Below the pieces are notes generated by a model that was not told the DNA's origin, made no database searches, and was given only the letters and a program-made list of their open reading frames with translations. A program made the translations under genes and the position numbers. Positions 42,620-53,419 of a DNA stretch of 64,000 nucleotides are shown in pieces. This stretch comes from Anastrepha obliqua (taxonomy: Eukaryota > Arthropoda > Insecta > Diptera > Tephritidae): contig NC_072893.1 of the NCBI RefSeq assembly GCF_027943255.1, positions 45,344,001 through 45,408,000 on the forward strand, written 5' to 3'. The first letter of the stretch is position 1; each line of letters opens with the position of its first letter.

Positions 42620-44500
42620 CCATTTTAGTGAGATTACGAATCCGCGCCATGAACAGTAAGATAATTAGCTTACGGTTTTCCACTCATGCACAGGAACAAC
42701 GCCAATTGTCGTCATCCCCATTCCGCGGGCCCTTTTGGAAAAAGCGCACTCACCCCACGATCCCCGGTGCTCAGCCAATCAAACCCTGGCAACGGTCAAA
42801 CGGCTACTGTCAATGAAATCGACACCAATGATGAAGCCGCGTGCTATAGCGAAGTGGAAGCGATGGAGTTACCAGCACCGTGTAGAGAAGTTTTGAGCAC
42901 ATTACCAACTCATACTAACCTATCGGCAGAAATCTATTCTCTCGGCTACAATGAAGCACTCAAAACCATGGGTAGAAAACTGGGAGAGCTAAAAAAGATG
43001 ATGGACGAGAAACGACATATCAATCAGCAAATGAAGAGCATGCTCTCAGATATATGAAAACTCTCCAAGACAGTTGAGAGCAAATATACAACAACGAACC
43101 GCACCAAAGCAACAAAATGACCAAACATCACACACCGACCGTTGCGATTGATAAGGCGAAAAGAGCTAGGTCGCTAACTGAGAGGGATCGAGCTACAAAC
43201 ACCATTACTGAGGCCATAGGAAAACGTTCACGAATTTTTTCCCTACCCAGCAAATCAATTGTGAAGGATAACTTGCTATTGGTCATAAAGAAGAACAAAA
43301 ACACTGTTCTTAAGGAGAATAGCTATGCTGAAAGGCCCTGCGACCAATCAGTAAGGAGAATGGACAAAAGTCGTGAAGCAGAAACGTGGGAAAAGCAAGC
43401 CTATACGGCCCGACGCCATAGTTGTTAAGAAATCAGGAGATGTTTCCTATGCAGATATTCTCAAAACTTTGAAAAATGACGAGACTCTAAAAGGTATGAG
43501 CTCAATGGTACGATAAATCCGAAAAACGGCTCAGGGAGATCTGCTATTTCAACTTAGCGAGTCTTCTGAGGAAAATACCTCTAAACTTCAAGCTGCAGTG
43601 GGGCAAGTATTAGGAGGAAAAGCAGAGGTAAAAAAACTCACAAATATCACAAATTTGGAAATCCGTGACATTGATGAAGTTACAACTCATGACGAAATCT
43701 GGCAAGCCGTTAATGACCTCCTCGCTAACCTAACCGTAAAGCATACGGTGGCACCCAAACAGCCTCACTGACATTACCTACGGATTAGGCGATGAAACTA
43801 ATTAGGTCGGGAAAATACGTATAGGTTTGGTTCTTTGTCGCATACGTAAAAAACTTCAACCCCAACGATGCTTCAATGCCTTAGACTGGGCCACATTGCA
43901 GAGATTGTCATTATTGGTCATTACACTGGGAGTAGCAAATGCCCCATATATCTCGAAGCCTTACAAAATCTTAGGAAATAATGAGAGTTTTACAACTCAA
44001 CTTAAATAATTGCGAAGCAGCTCAAAACCTCCTAAGCCAAACCGTCTTGGAACTTTACGTTGATGTAGCGATACTCAGCGAGCCTTGATTTCGCAATAGA
44101 TCTAGCTCTGAACACCGTGCTTTATATAGGTAGATGCCAACACCCGCATGGACTGCGTGATACCCCTTGACTTTTAGTCAACTATGTGGCCCAGTAACCG
44201 TGGCTAAGCAATCAAGTGAAGATAACGATTTCGTGTGGGAAACCTTTTTGAATGGAAAAACCAAAATTATTCAAATTAATATTAAGCCCTTTAATTTCAG
44301 CCAAATAGGGAAAAGATGTGCAAACTTTTCTAGGATATTTATAGAATAAATCCATGGCTATATCGTAATTTGGGGTTGTGGTGGCGCCATCACGAAGAAT
44401 TAGGCAGATATTGCGCTGAAAGTGGTAAACCACCCAGTAGGGATTCCACCAAAATGTCCACAAGTGTGTATAAACTACATACTAGAAACGGTTCATTTTT
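42620..44500 (+). mobile_element. R1-like LINE: ORF1 (gag) and start of ORF2 endonuclease
   Basis: Broken plus frames give a gag-like ORF1 of about 440 codons with a coiled, charged middle (ALKTMGRKLGELKKMMDEKR; ERDRATNTITEAIGKRSRIF), then SYADILKTLKNDETLKGM, LQAAVGQVLGGKAEVKKLTN and IGLVLCRIRKKLQPQRCF at a zinc-knuckle-like region. ORF2 begins at 43981 with an APE endonuclease start, MRVLQLNLNNCEAAQNLLSQ, then TVLELYVDVAILSEP and a stop. Downstream coding decays by about 44500. RT and the 3' end are absent. Confidence 0.7.
43976..43986 (+). promoter_or_regulatory. ORF1 stop / ORF2 start overlap (TAATGA)
   Basis: The ORF1-like frame ends LEALQNLRK-TAA, and ORF2 begins at the overlapping ATG in AAATAATGAGAG. 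Overlapping stop-start junctions of the TAATG type are known in R1-clade LINEs, where they support translational coupling of the two ORFs. ORF1 is broken upstream, so this is a relic. Confidence 0.5.
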
Positions 44501-45149
44501 TATTTCAACTCACTAAATGTAACCTTTAAAACAATTGTGAGTGTGCCAAATGGCAGCGGCCGTCAGCATGAAGCTTTTTCAAAGCATTTATTTTCACTTC
44601 TTTAAACGTATTAGTATAACCATAGCCTTACTTCGCACTTTTTGGCCAGCAAAATGTGAAGAGTAAGAGCACAGCAACACAAGACCTGGCTTATTCATCA
44701 TACCAGTGTTAGCACATTGGCGTTATTCCGCAGATCTTGCAGCGGGCGACTTTTATCGTTCTACTAAAATCAAAACTGTGTTAGAATAAACCAAATTTGG
44801 GTCCGTTAAAGGAGGGCAGAGAGAAAACACAATTATTAAAACACTCTTGCCTGTTTCGAATAATGAGCGATTCCATTCCAAGTGATTCAGGTTTTTCGGG
44901 GATTATCGTCACTTCTTCTAAAACAAGTGGCTTATTTGTACGCTTGGGTATAAAAAGAAGAAAAACACTATTTCAAAAAAATAAAAAATGGTTTTGAGAT
45001 TTATTTAATGTAGAAAATATTGGTTTAGAAATTTTCGAAGCGAAATATTTTCAGTTTTTCATTATAATAAAATATGCATGTCAAAAAAAATGGAAAAATG
45101 GAAAAATAATCCTCCTCTTTAAAAATTTTTAGAATTACAATTGTTATTG
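44501..45149. other. Spacer, includes repeat similar to 34230
   Basis: No recognised gene. 44800-44930 resembles 34230-34340. The ORF at 44797-44997 has no family features. Confidence 0.4.
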
Positions 45150-46790
45150 CAGGGCGGCGTCCTCTCGCCTCTCCTTCGGTTAGTAGCCATTGATGAAGCT
45201 TCAACTCGCTTGAACAGGAGTGGGGCAAAGGTGGTAGCATATGTCGATGACCTAGTCCTAATGGTCTCAGGACCCTTCCCATAGTTGGGCTGCCAGTTAC
45301 GGTCTTAGAGTCAATTTTGACAAAACGGAGTTGATGCTATTGGCCAGGAAATACAAGCCTCCACCATTTAAGCTTCCAAGACTAAACAACCAGTATTTTA
45401 CACTCTCATCGGAAATGAAGTATCTTGGTGTAATACTTGACCCCAAGCTCTACTGGAAGCTGCGCATATGTAGAAAATCGAGTTAAGAAGCCCAGTATAG
45501 CCTTCTGCGCCTGTAAATCTATGTTCGGCAAAAAATGGGGTCTCAAACCACGTGTCGTACTTTGGATGTACAACTTAGTGGTTCTGCCAATTTTGACATA
45601 TGGTTGCCTTATTTGGTGGGAGGCTTTTCAGAAGGACTACAACACTACTTAACGAGAGAGAGTGCAGAGAACTGCATGTGTGCGCATTACTGGTGCGGGT
45701 GGCACACTGCTGTGCTCAACGTTATTCTGCGCATACTTCCTGTGGATCTGCAGGTTAAATCCATTGCTGCTTAGAGTGATATTAGGCTGAAGGAGATTGG
45801 CCTTTGGAGACAATTTCCTGTAGGACATAGTAGCATCTTGAAGCAGATCTCCCCATCCATCTCTGTTCTTCGCACTGATCTCTCCATCCGCAAACAGGGT
45901 TTCGAGGATTGGGCTAGGGCTATCTTTCTGAGCAGGCAAGATTGGAAAGAGGGGAGAGTCTGTTTTCACTGACGGATCCAAGATGGAATTTGGAGTGCGA
46001 GCAGGGGTTTTCTCTAAATCAGCCAATATTTCGGTCTCTTTTAAACTGCCACAAACGAGCAGCGTTTTTCAAGCAAATGTCTTCGCTATCCTGCAAGCAT
46101 GCAAAATGCTTAGGGATCGCTGTTGGGAGGGAAAGATTAATATTTTTTCAGATAGTCAAACTGCGATCAAGACCCTGTCGTCGACGTATTGCAGCTCTCT
46201 TCTCGTAAACTCCTGTAAGGAGGAACTCAAACGTCTCGAATGCGCAGGAAACGTTTCACTTATCTGGCTTCGTGGGCACAGGAATATAGAGGGAAATGAA
46301 ATCGCCGATGAGCGTTCCAGGAAGGGGGGGCCAGGATCGGTTTCAGTTGTAACCTTCTCAGACATCGGTGTCCCCTTGACCGTTGTTAAAGGGAAACTAC
46401 ACAATTTCTTTCTAAAAAAAGCGCAAGACATATGGAGGTCTGTCTCATCGTGTGATATTTCGAAAACACATGGCCTCAATACGATAGAGCACTGTTGAGC
46501 ACTTTCTCTGCAAATGTCCGGCTCTGGCGGCTAGGCGCTTGAGATTCCTTAGCGTGCTCTTTGGAGATGGCTTAAAGAAATTCTCCAGCCTACATCCCTT
46601 TTCTCCCCTCCACTACATTAAAAGCACTGGATGGCTGTAGATGGATTTCTCTTCCCTAAATTTTTTCGCAGGTAGTAGTCCACATTAGGGTATCAAAACT
46701 GCATGTAAGTGCTACTTTTAGTGTACCTGGGGTACTCTTGCCATCTTACCTACCCTTCCCAATAACAATAGGGTAGGGCATTATTTTTGA
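45150..46790 (+). mobile_element. LINE family L3: RT C-terminus, RNase H, 3' end
   Basis: Starts at RT motif B (GGVLSPLLRLVAIDEA near 45153) and carries motif C as YVDD (AYVDDLVLMVSGP, 45240-45251), not YADD. Then MKYLGVILDPKLYWKL, CKSMFGKKWGLKPRVVLWMY and LPILTYGCLIWWEAF, followed by an RNase H (45983-46498): FTDGSKMEFG, QANVFAILQACKML (N where E is usual), NIFSDSQTAIKTLS and WLRGHRNIEGNEIADE. After GLNTI an internal deletion joins EHFLCKCPALAARRLRF and YIKSTGWL-stop. The UTR has GGTATCAAAACTGC. Confidence 0.8.
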
Positions 46791-47262
46791 GAAACACATT
46801 TTTTTTTTGAAAATTTGTAACGAAAAATATTTTTTTTCAAAATTTTTTTGTTTTCTTGAAAATATTTTTTTGTAAATATTGGATATGAAATTTTTTTCTT
46901 GCAGAAATATTTCTTTGTTAAAAGTTTATCCGTTAAAAATTTGGGAAATAAAATTTTTGTTTTTTCCCCCAAATATTTCTTTTTTTAAAAGGTTTCGGTC
47001 GACAATTCTTTTGAAAATTTTTCGGAAAAATAAATTCTCTTTTTTGTTGAAAATAGTTCTATCGTTAAAAATTCAAAATAAAACAAAAATGTTTTTTTTT
47101 TCTGTAAATTATGTTAAACATTTTTGACAAAATCTTTGAAACTATTATTTTTTTTTGGTGAAATTTTTTGGCAAACAAATATCTTTAGTTTGTTCAAATC
47201 TTTTTGAAAAATAAAAATTTGATTTTTGAATTTTTGGGAAGACTTTTTTTCATATTTGAAAA
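46791..47262. repeat. T-rich degenerate tandem tract
   Basis: About 470 bp of near-repeating TTTTGAAAATTTTTGG and AAATAAAATTTTTTT segments, with no clear fixed unit. Low complexity. It separates two oppositely oriented L3 copies. Confidence 0.65.
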
Positions 47263-47264
47263 AT

Positions 47265-47800
47265 GCACTCCATCAGGTAGGTAGGTGAAATGGTTGCCAG
47301 ACTGCCACTCCTCAAGTAGTAGTGCCGTTTTGATACCACTATGAGACCTCCAACAGGCAGATATCTACAGCCAACCAGAGCTGTTGATATAATGGAGGAG
47401 ATTGGCGCACTGCCCCAGACTGTCAAAGAAAGAAGCACCCAGTGACCTTAATCGTCTAGCTGCCAAATCCGGACATTTACAGAGAAAATGGTCTACAGTC
47501 TCCTTCTTTGAAAGGTTCCCACAGCTTGTGCAATGGGATGGCTTTTCCGCGTGTGCCTATCGTCAAGTGACCGGTAAACACAGCTACGAGTTTGAAAATT
47601 GAATGGCGAGGAGTTCAAAAGGACTTTCTGAGTCTTTCATATATCGTATTGGGGCCAAAGGGTTTTCGAAATAGCACATAAAGAAATGATGATCCATCTT
47701 TTCCGCGCTTTTCTGAGAAATAATTTGTGCAGTTCCCTTCTAACAACTGTCAGGGGGATGCCGATGACCCGGCAGGATGTTTTGCGAATTGTATTCAAAC
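47265..47800 (-). mobile_element. LINE family L3: 3' end
   Basis: Minus-strand frames give VKDSESPFELLAIQF-like sequence, PVT-RYAHAEKPSHCTSCGN and KETVDHFLCKCPDLAARRLR (zinc-type motif), LGQCANLLHYINSSGWL and a stop. The UTR is GGTATCAAAACGGCACTACT, CTTGAGGAGTGG and CATTTCACCTACCTACC. It is arranged tail to tail with the 45150-46790 copy, separated by the T-rich tract. Confidence 0.8.
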
Positions 47801-48140
47801 TCAGCAACTCATAGTAAAATATTTGTCGATAAAAGCAATCGTTTGCAAATTAATCGAAGCATCGCTTCGTACATTCGTAAGCAGATTCGTAGTGGCTCGC
47901 TGTAAGTATTTGACTATAAATCAAAAAGTTATGTAAAACCCATTATTGACCATAGTCCCCGCTGGTAATAAAGGAACATCAAAAAATTAGCGCGTCTCCG
48001 GTTTTTAAAAAATGACACCAAAAATTGTTCACCAAATATATAAAGGATTTGTTTCAATTTTATTTGTTTTTAATGACTTTATCCCATACAATTAAAAGAA
48101 GTATAAAAATGTAAAAAAAAAACCGGAGACATTTATCATT

Positions 48141-49413
48141 TTAAGGCACCTTTCTGGTCCAGATATTCAAAAAAATCGATTTTTTTATGTTATTATAGTT
48201 TATACTTTCAAAGATATACTTGCAAATTTTTATGCAAATTGAAATTTATTGTAGTTAAGACTTTACAGTCCTTTAAAACGAGCCCGATTTGGAGTACGAC
48301 GCCCAGGTATAAGCGCGATAACCGTGTTTTTCTGGAAACTATTTTTTCCGAATTGGGGTTGATAATTTCTGAAAAAGTACTGAACTGATTGATTTGAATA
48401 TATAATGTGTTATTGACTTGTGGCTCTCGCCGGTAGCAGAATTATAATTTTATAATCAATTTTTCTACTTTTTTTAAAAGCAAGAACGTGGAAAAAAAAA
48501 ACTTTTTTTTTGTTTTTCCAATAAACAGATAAAACATTTTATTTTGTGTAAATCTGCTACCTACCATAACGTCAAGAATGATAGAAAGAAGATTGCGCCC
48601 ATCAAGTGTGCGTGACGTCACGTTTTTCCGAGTTGTGCAGTGTTTGCAACCATTTGCTCTTCACAATAAATTTAGTGCTTTTTTATACCCAAAATGCGGA
48701 AATTTTGAAGTTTCAAACATGAAACTTCTTTCTTTTTTTAATTTAAAGCTACCGAAACTTTAAGTTAAAAAAAAAACTATATTATTAAACAAAAAACAGG
48801 TTAAACAAGGTCACTCTGAGAAGACTTTACTGATAATAAAAATTGTTTGACTCTTATAAAATTTGATAATTTGAAAGTGCAAATTTAATTTTTGGCTCCA
48901 TTTAATGTTGTGCAAGAATATTAAATCTCCTTCTCACAACTCTTCTTAAGATTGAAAACCTTTTTACACATTTTAAAAAGTGTTTGAACTTCCTGAACGC
49001 GAATTAAAACCATAGAGGTGTAATCGTTTCTTCCGGCCATCAATCCTTAGTGGGACATAGGGCATTAAGACGTGTATTCATTGCAAAAATAAGCCACAAA
49101 ATACCAGAAAATACCAAAGACATAGGCGCCGTCTCATTATTCTTTCCATCATGCCATAACGTCATATCTCCTGATGAATAATCGATCGAATTTTTTTTTC
49201 AGACGTACCTGAGCAGCCCTATCAGTTACGCCAGTAGCATGTGTTACGTCAGGGGAAGCACTTTTTTTTTTTGTCATTGAAAATAATACTTTTTTTTTTG
49301 AAAATAAAGAATTGATGTAATGAATAAAAACGATTTTCAATTGATACTTATTGTTTTTCTTCAATTTTCAACGCATTCAATTTTCATGTCTCTAGGCCAG
49401 AAAGGTGGCTTAA
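48141..49413. mobile_element. TTAA-flanked inverted-repeat element, 1.27 kb
   Basis: TTAA at 48141-48144 followed by GGCACCTTTCTGGTCCAG. TTAA at 49410-49413 preceded, read inward, by GCCACCTTTCTGGCCTAG. The match over 18 bp is about 15. Internal DNA is AT-rich with no transposase. A block near 48310-48400 (GTTTTTCTGGAAACTATTTT) resembles one in the 57309-57884 element, which suggests a related family. Confidence 0.7.
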
Positions 49414-51790
49414 AAACGCCACACCAAAATCTTTAACATTTAAGGTCTCGCAAAATTTTTATTATTTTTTTTAAACTTTTCAGTTTACTTCTTATTATAC
49501 TCGAGCCTACAAATAAATTAATTTTTAAAAGCAGCGACGACAATGCACTAAATAAGTGACCAAAATATATGGCATGGAATTCACTCTAATAGAATATTCG
49601 CATGAAGCTTTGTAAGGATACTGAAAGTGTGTATTCTTAGGCTAATGACAAGTAAAAAATAATAAAAATAAAATAAAATATTTCTCAGCACCAGTTTAAT
49701 CTGCATCTTCTATATAGTATACCTCTTCACGCGCAGTACATTTCATTTCACCACTCACCATCCAACTGTTTTGAAATATGCTAAGGCAATTTCGCAACCA
49801 CAATTCAAATTACTTTGTTATCCTCAAAGCCAAATACTGTGGTTATCTACTTTTAATTAAATTATAATTAAAAACTAAATAATTGTAATTAAAATAAGCA
49901 TTCGCCACAGCCTATTGACACCTACAAAGCCAAGCCATATGCTTGACAAGAATAATTTACCGAGATTTTCTAGCAATCAAGCGGCAAATGCCATTAGCCT
50001 CGCCACTCAGAGTGACTTTAGCTATCATTAAAATGCAAATAGATGAACAACAAATGTTTATTGGAAAATACACAAGGGCAAATAACAAAGACGTGCAATG
50101 ATTTTAAAATTCAAAAGCGCAGACAACAAAGGAGACATTCGCCGAGAGGTGACAAAAGGTGAGCTGAACAGCGACGGCTTATGGCTTACGAGAGACGAAG
50201 TCAAAATGAGTGCACAATGAGCAAACACAAAAATAACAGCAACAGCAATAAGAGCAAAGCTATTGACTATTGGCCAAGCAAAAAGGATATTTCTAGTGTA
50301 AATACTGGCATACACACAGAGCTACGTACACATTTATGACTATGGCAGCAATTTCACTGCTTGGGTTTTGAAAATAGCTTTAAATTTTATACATACGGAC
50401 ATGTGTGCACACATAACTGCACATAATTGCACACATTCCCATACAAACGTATGCACATAGTTGATTTGCATTGTTGATGCTCGCCTAGCGGACGAACTAG
50501 CCTTTGTTGCTGTCAATAGTGGCGACTAATCGTTTTTGATGTTGCTCTTCATTGTTGTTATACTTACTGTGTTGTTATTGTTGCCATTATTCTGCGCTGA
50601 AAATGTGTGCACATTATTCAGGCGCCTGACTGGCAAATATTAGCCAACACAAGCAGACCGCGAGCAGGAAGAGAGGCATAGGGTATGTGAGAGAGACACA
50701 GAGAGAGGGAGAGTGTAAAAGTAGTTCATGCACGGTTATATGCTTTGTGTGGCAAGTCAATGGAATTGTCTAGTTAACATCGGCTAAACAGAGGAATAAT
50801 AAGAGAAACAGGTGTCTTATTAGCATATAAATGAAATTGGTGCATAGCTGGTTGCCACAGTTGGCTCACACACTCACTTACACACCAACACGTACGTACG
50901 TACGCTGTCAAAGAGTTCATAGACAAAATTCGAAATTTCCGAAAGTGTGGCATGCGACTAGCCACCAGAGTGAGTTGTGAGTGCACGTGCGTGTGGTGCT
51001 AGAAAATGTAGGTAAGGATAGTTTTGCTGCTAATTCGCTTGTGGCACGCTCCACAACCCCGAGTGGAACAGCAGCGTCGGTGCCAAAATGCATCTTTCTC
51101 TGCTGCGTCCGTCGACCAATCGTTGTTCGTGCTGAAAGCGCACACACACGCAGACGATTATTTTGTTTTTGTACTACTACTGCCACCGATGCGCTGGCTG
51201 CTGCTGTTAGTGTTGGTTCGTTGTGATGTAAGTAGCCAATGATGCTAATGGAAAGTAATTTCGCCATTCGCTATTAACAAACCAACAGCAGCAACAGTTA
51301 GTCATAGATGCTGTCAAAGTTCAATTCTAACACGCGCGCACACACACTTGCGCATGTGTGCACATTAGTTCTAGCAGTTGCTACTTAGCTAACTCTATCC
51401 TATGGCAGTTATGTTTTCGTATGCTAGCCAGCCAAAGTTTTGCTATCTGCTTTTTTTATGGTTGCTAGAGTCTGGGCCTTTGCGAAAAGTTTGTTTGATA
51501 TGTAGTCAAATGATGTTGGCGCCATCAGCGAGTTGTATCTTTCCACAGCAGCAGCTGGTGTGTGCACATCATAGTGTATGATTTTGAGTTTAATATGAAG
51601 TCGTTTACCCTGTGGAAATATTTCTCTTAAGTGTGAATTTTAACAGTTATTTATTTTTGCGTTTTGTTTTTTTTTTGGTATATGACTTTTAATATTATTA
51701 GCATGGGGTCATACTGCACAGTGACATCGAGCGTTGTGTATTACGACGAAATTTTAAGTAATTTATCCAGTCCCTCAAGCTTTTGACGTG
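49414..51790. other. Spacer without recognised genes
   Basis: AT-rich, with CA/GT and GA tracts (50690-50712). Several overlapping small ORFs at 50774-51267 look chance-derived, apart from the candidate exon at 51189. Confidence 0.45.
51189..51227 (+). CDS. Candidate signal-peptide first exon
   Basis: ATG at 51189 gives MRWLLLLVLVRCD followed by a GTAAGT splice donor at 51228. The peptide has the charge-then-hydrophobic layout of a signal sequence, and the CCACCG before the ATG is an acceptable start context. There is no visible second exon. Short length makes chance likely. Confidence 0.2.
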
Positions 51791-51798
51791 ATAACTTC

Positions 51799-52210
51799 TT
51801 ATAATTCGATGTAGGCGACTGCACGCTCATACGTCATTACCTGGCTTGAACTGCAAGCGAGATCGCGGAACGAACGACAAAGAGGCACAATCGGCCCCCG
51901 CGTTCGGCAACGTTCGACATCTGGCTCTGGGTAATGAACCATTTCTCTGTTGAGAATAGGACGATGATAGGAAAAGTAGGAAACGAAAGGAAGTGTTTCG
52001 AGTGTAATGTGTCTTGAAAAAGTCAAATCGATGATGGTGCCTCTTAGTGTTATTGTCTTATTAACGTCTGACGCACAATCGAAATTGAACATATCTTTCA
52101 TGAATTTGATAAATGTTTCGTCATTTTTCACGTTTGTGTAAATGTAACTTGACTTATTCCATTGCGATTCCATTTACCTTCTTCTTTATATCCATACAAA
52201 ATATCTATCA
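51799..52210 (-). pseudogene. Helentron-type endonuclease C-terminal fragment
   Basis: Minus-strand frame of 124 residues: FIKFMKDMFNFDCASDVNKT, TLRGTIIDLTFSRHITLETL and FVSYFSYHRPILNREM. It matches the style of the endonuclease tail at 13540-13800 (TTIDAVFSRYIDTI, ISYFGYHKPIV). No helicase is adjacent. The last 40 residues have no counterpart there. Confidence 0.6.
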
Positions 52211-52434
52211 AACAAATAAAATTAAAATTTTCTTTTGAAAAATGCAACCATTCCATCAGTATTTTCTTATGACATTGTCACGTTAAACTATCGTCAGTAA
52301 ACCGACTTTACAGGCAACCTCTTTTTTACTTCATACTTCATATGAGCTAAGAGGCAGCGCACTCGAATCTTGGCACTCAGGGTCACTTTTTACACGTGAA
52401 ACAATGCGTGCGAAGTGCTAAAAAGTAGGGAACT

Positions 52435-53145
52435 ATGGGAAGACCGGCGGTTTGGCAACGCCCCTATTTTACAAACAAGAAATTGACTACTCTACTCCTA
52501 GACCCTCCTTCGATAGACTCTTTAAGACGAGTATACGTCAGGAAGGGAGTAGCAGACACCAAGGTCATGAAGAAGGCAGGAATCAAATTTCTATACACAT
52601 CCAAGCTAGGCAATAGGGTTGGCTTTGGAGTATTTTCGAAGGAATTAGGAGTGGAACTATCGGTTCAACTATCAGATTACTGCAGCAAAAGTTCTAGCTA
52701 TAAAAGAAGTGCCTACGTATCTAAAAGCACATGCTGTAGCATACACTAGAATAAATAAGTATATTCTCTAAACTATTCCTAAGTCCCAACAAAGGAATAT
52801 CTGACAAGCTTCTCTCACTAAGCAGAGTAGATCTGCGTCTTTTAACAGGATATCTTACAGGTCACTGAAGCCTGAGGTATCATTTAAATAATATTGGTCT
52901 ATCTGAGACCAATGTCTGCCGCTTTTGCGAAATGGTCATAGAAAGCTCAGAACATGTGCTTTGTGAATGTCCTGCGTTGGGCAGACAGAGACTTCATCAC
53001 CTTAGTGGTATCGCAGTATCTCCATGCAATCTTTGGAACAACAAACCCAAAATTGTGCTAAAATTTTTGAAAAGCCTAAAACTCTGGGGTTACAAAAATA
53101 GGACTTTCGCAATAGATCAGCTCTGGTCGCAGTGCGTAATGGCCT
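52435..53145 (+). mobile_element. LINE family L4: RNase H start and C-terminus
   Basis: Plus frames give IKFLYTSKLGNRVGFGVFSK (TDGSK reduced to TSK) and, after a small deletion, AAKVLAIKEVPTYLKAHAV. The middle of RNase H is deleted. Then LSRVDLRLLTGYLTGH, YHLNNIGLSETNVCRFCEMV, ESSEHVLCECPALGRQRLHH (zinc-type motif), LKFLKSLKLWGYKNRTFAI and GGTCGCAGT (53125-53133) close the element. Confidence 0.7.
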
Positions 53146-53415
53146 TCTAATAATAAATATTTTCTCGGATAGCCCGGCGGCCATTAAATCAATGAATGCG
53201 GCTATACTAAGATCGAAGGTTGCACACGAATGCAAGCAGCCCTAAATGATTTTAGCGTCGCATTCAAGATCAGCTTCATTTGGGTTCCGGAGCGCAGAGT
53301 TGTTAAGGGAAATTGTAAAGCCAATGACCTAACCAGGAAAGGAACTGCTCTTCAACTGCTTAGCGATAGAAGCACCATTGGGATACTTTCTCCCCTCAAT
53401 AGCAGGGGAGCGCCC
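53146..53415 (+). mobile_element. LINE RNase H middle fragment
   Basis: NIFSDSPAAIKSMNAAILRS, then KISFIWVPERRVVKGNCKAN and DLTRKGTALQL, gives the D and VP... segments of RNase H. It follows the 3' end of an L4 copy and precedes RT sequence, so it is out of normal gene order and is a separate fragment or a rearrangement. WVPGH reads WVPER, losing the histidine. Confidence 0.6.
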
Positions 53416-53419
53416 CGTT

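Noticed and set aside
50917..51267. 116-residue minus-strand ORF overlapping plus-strand ORFs
   Set aside because: It is antisense to the candidate signal-peptide exon, low-complexity in parts and matches no family.
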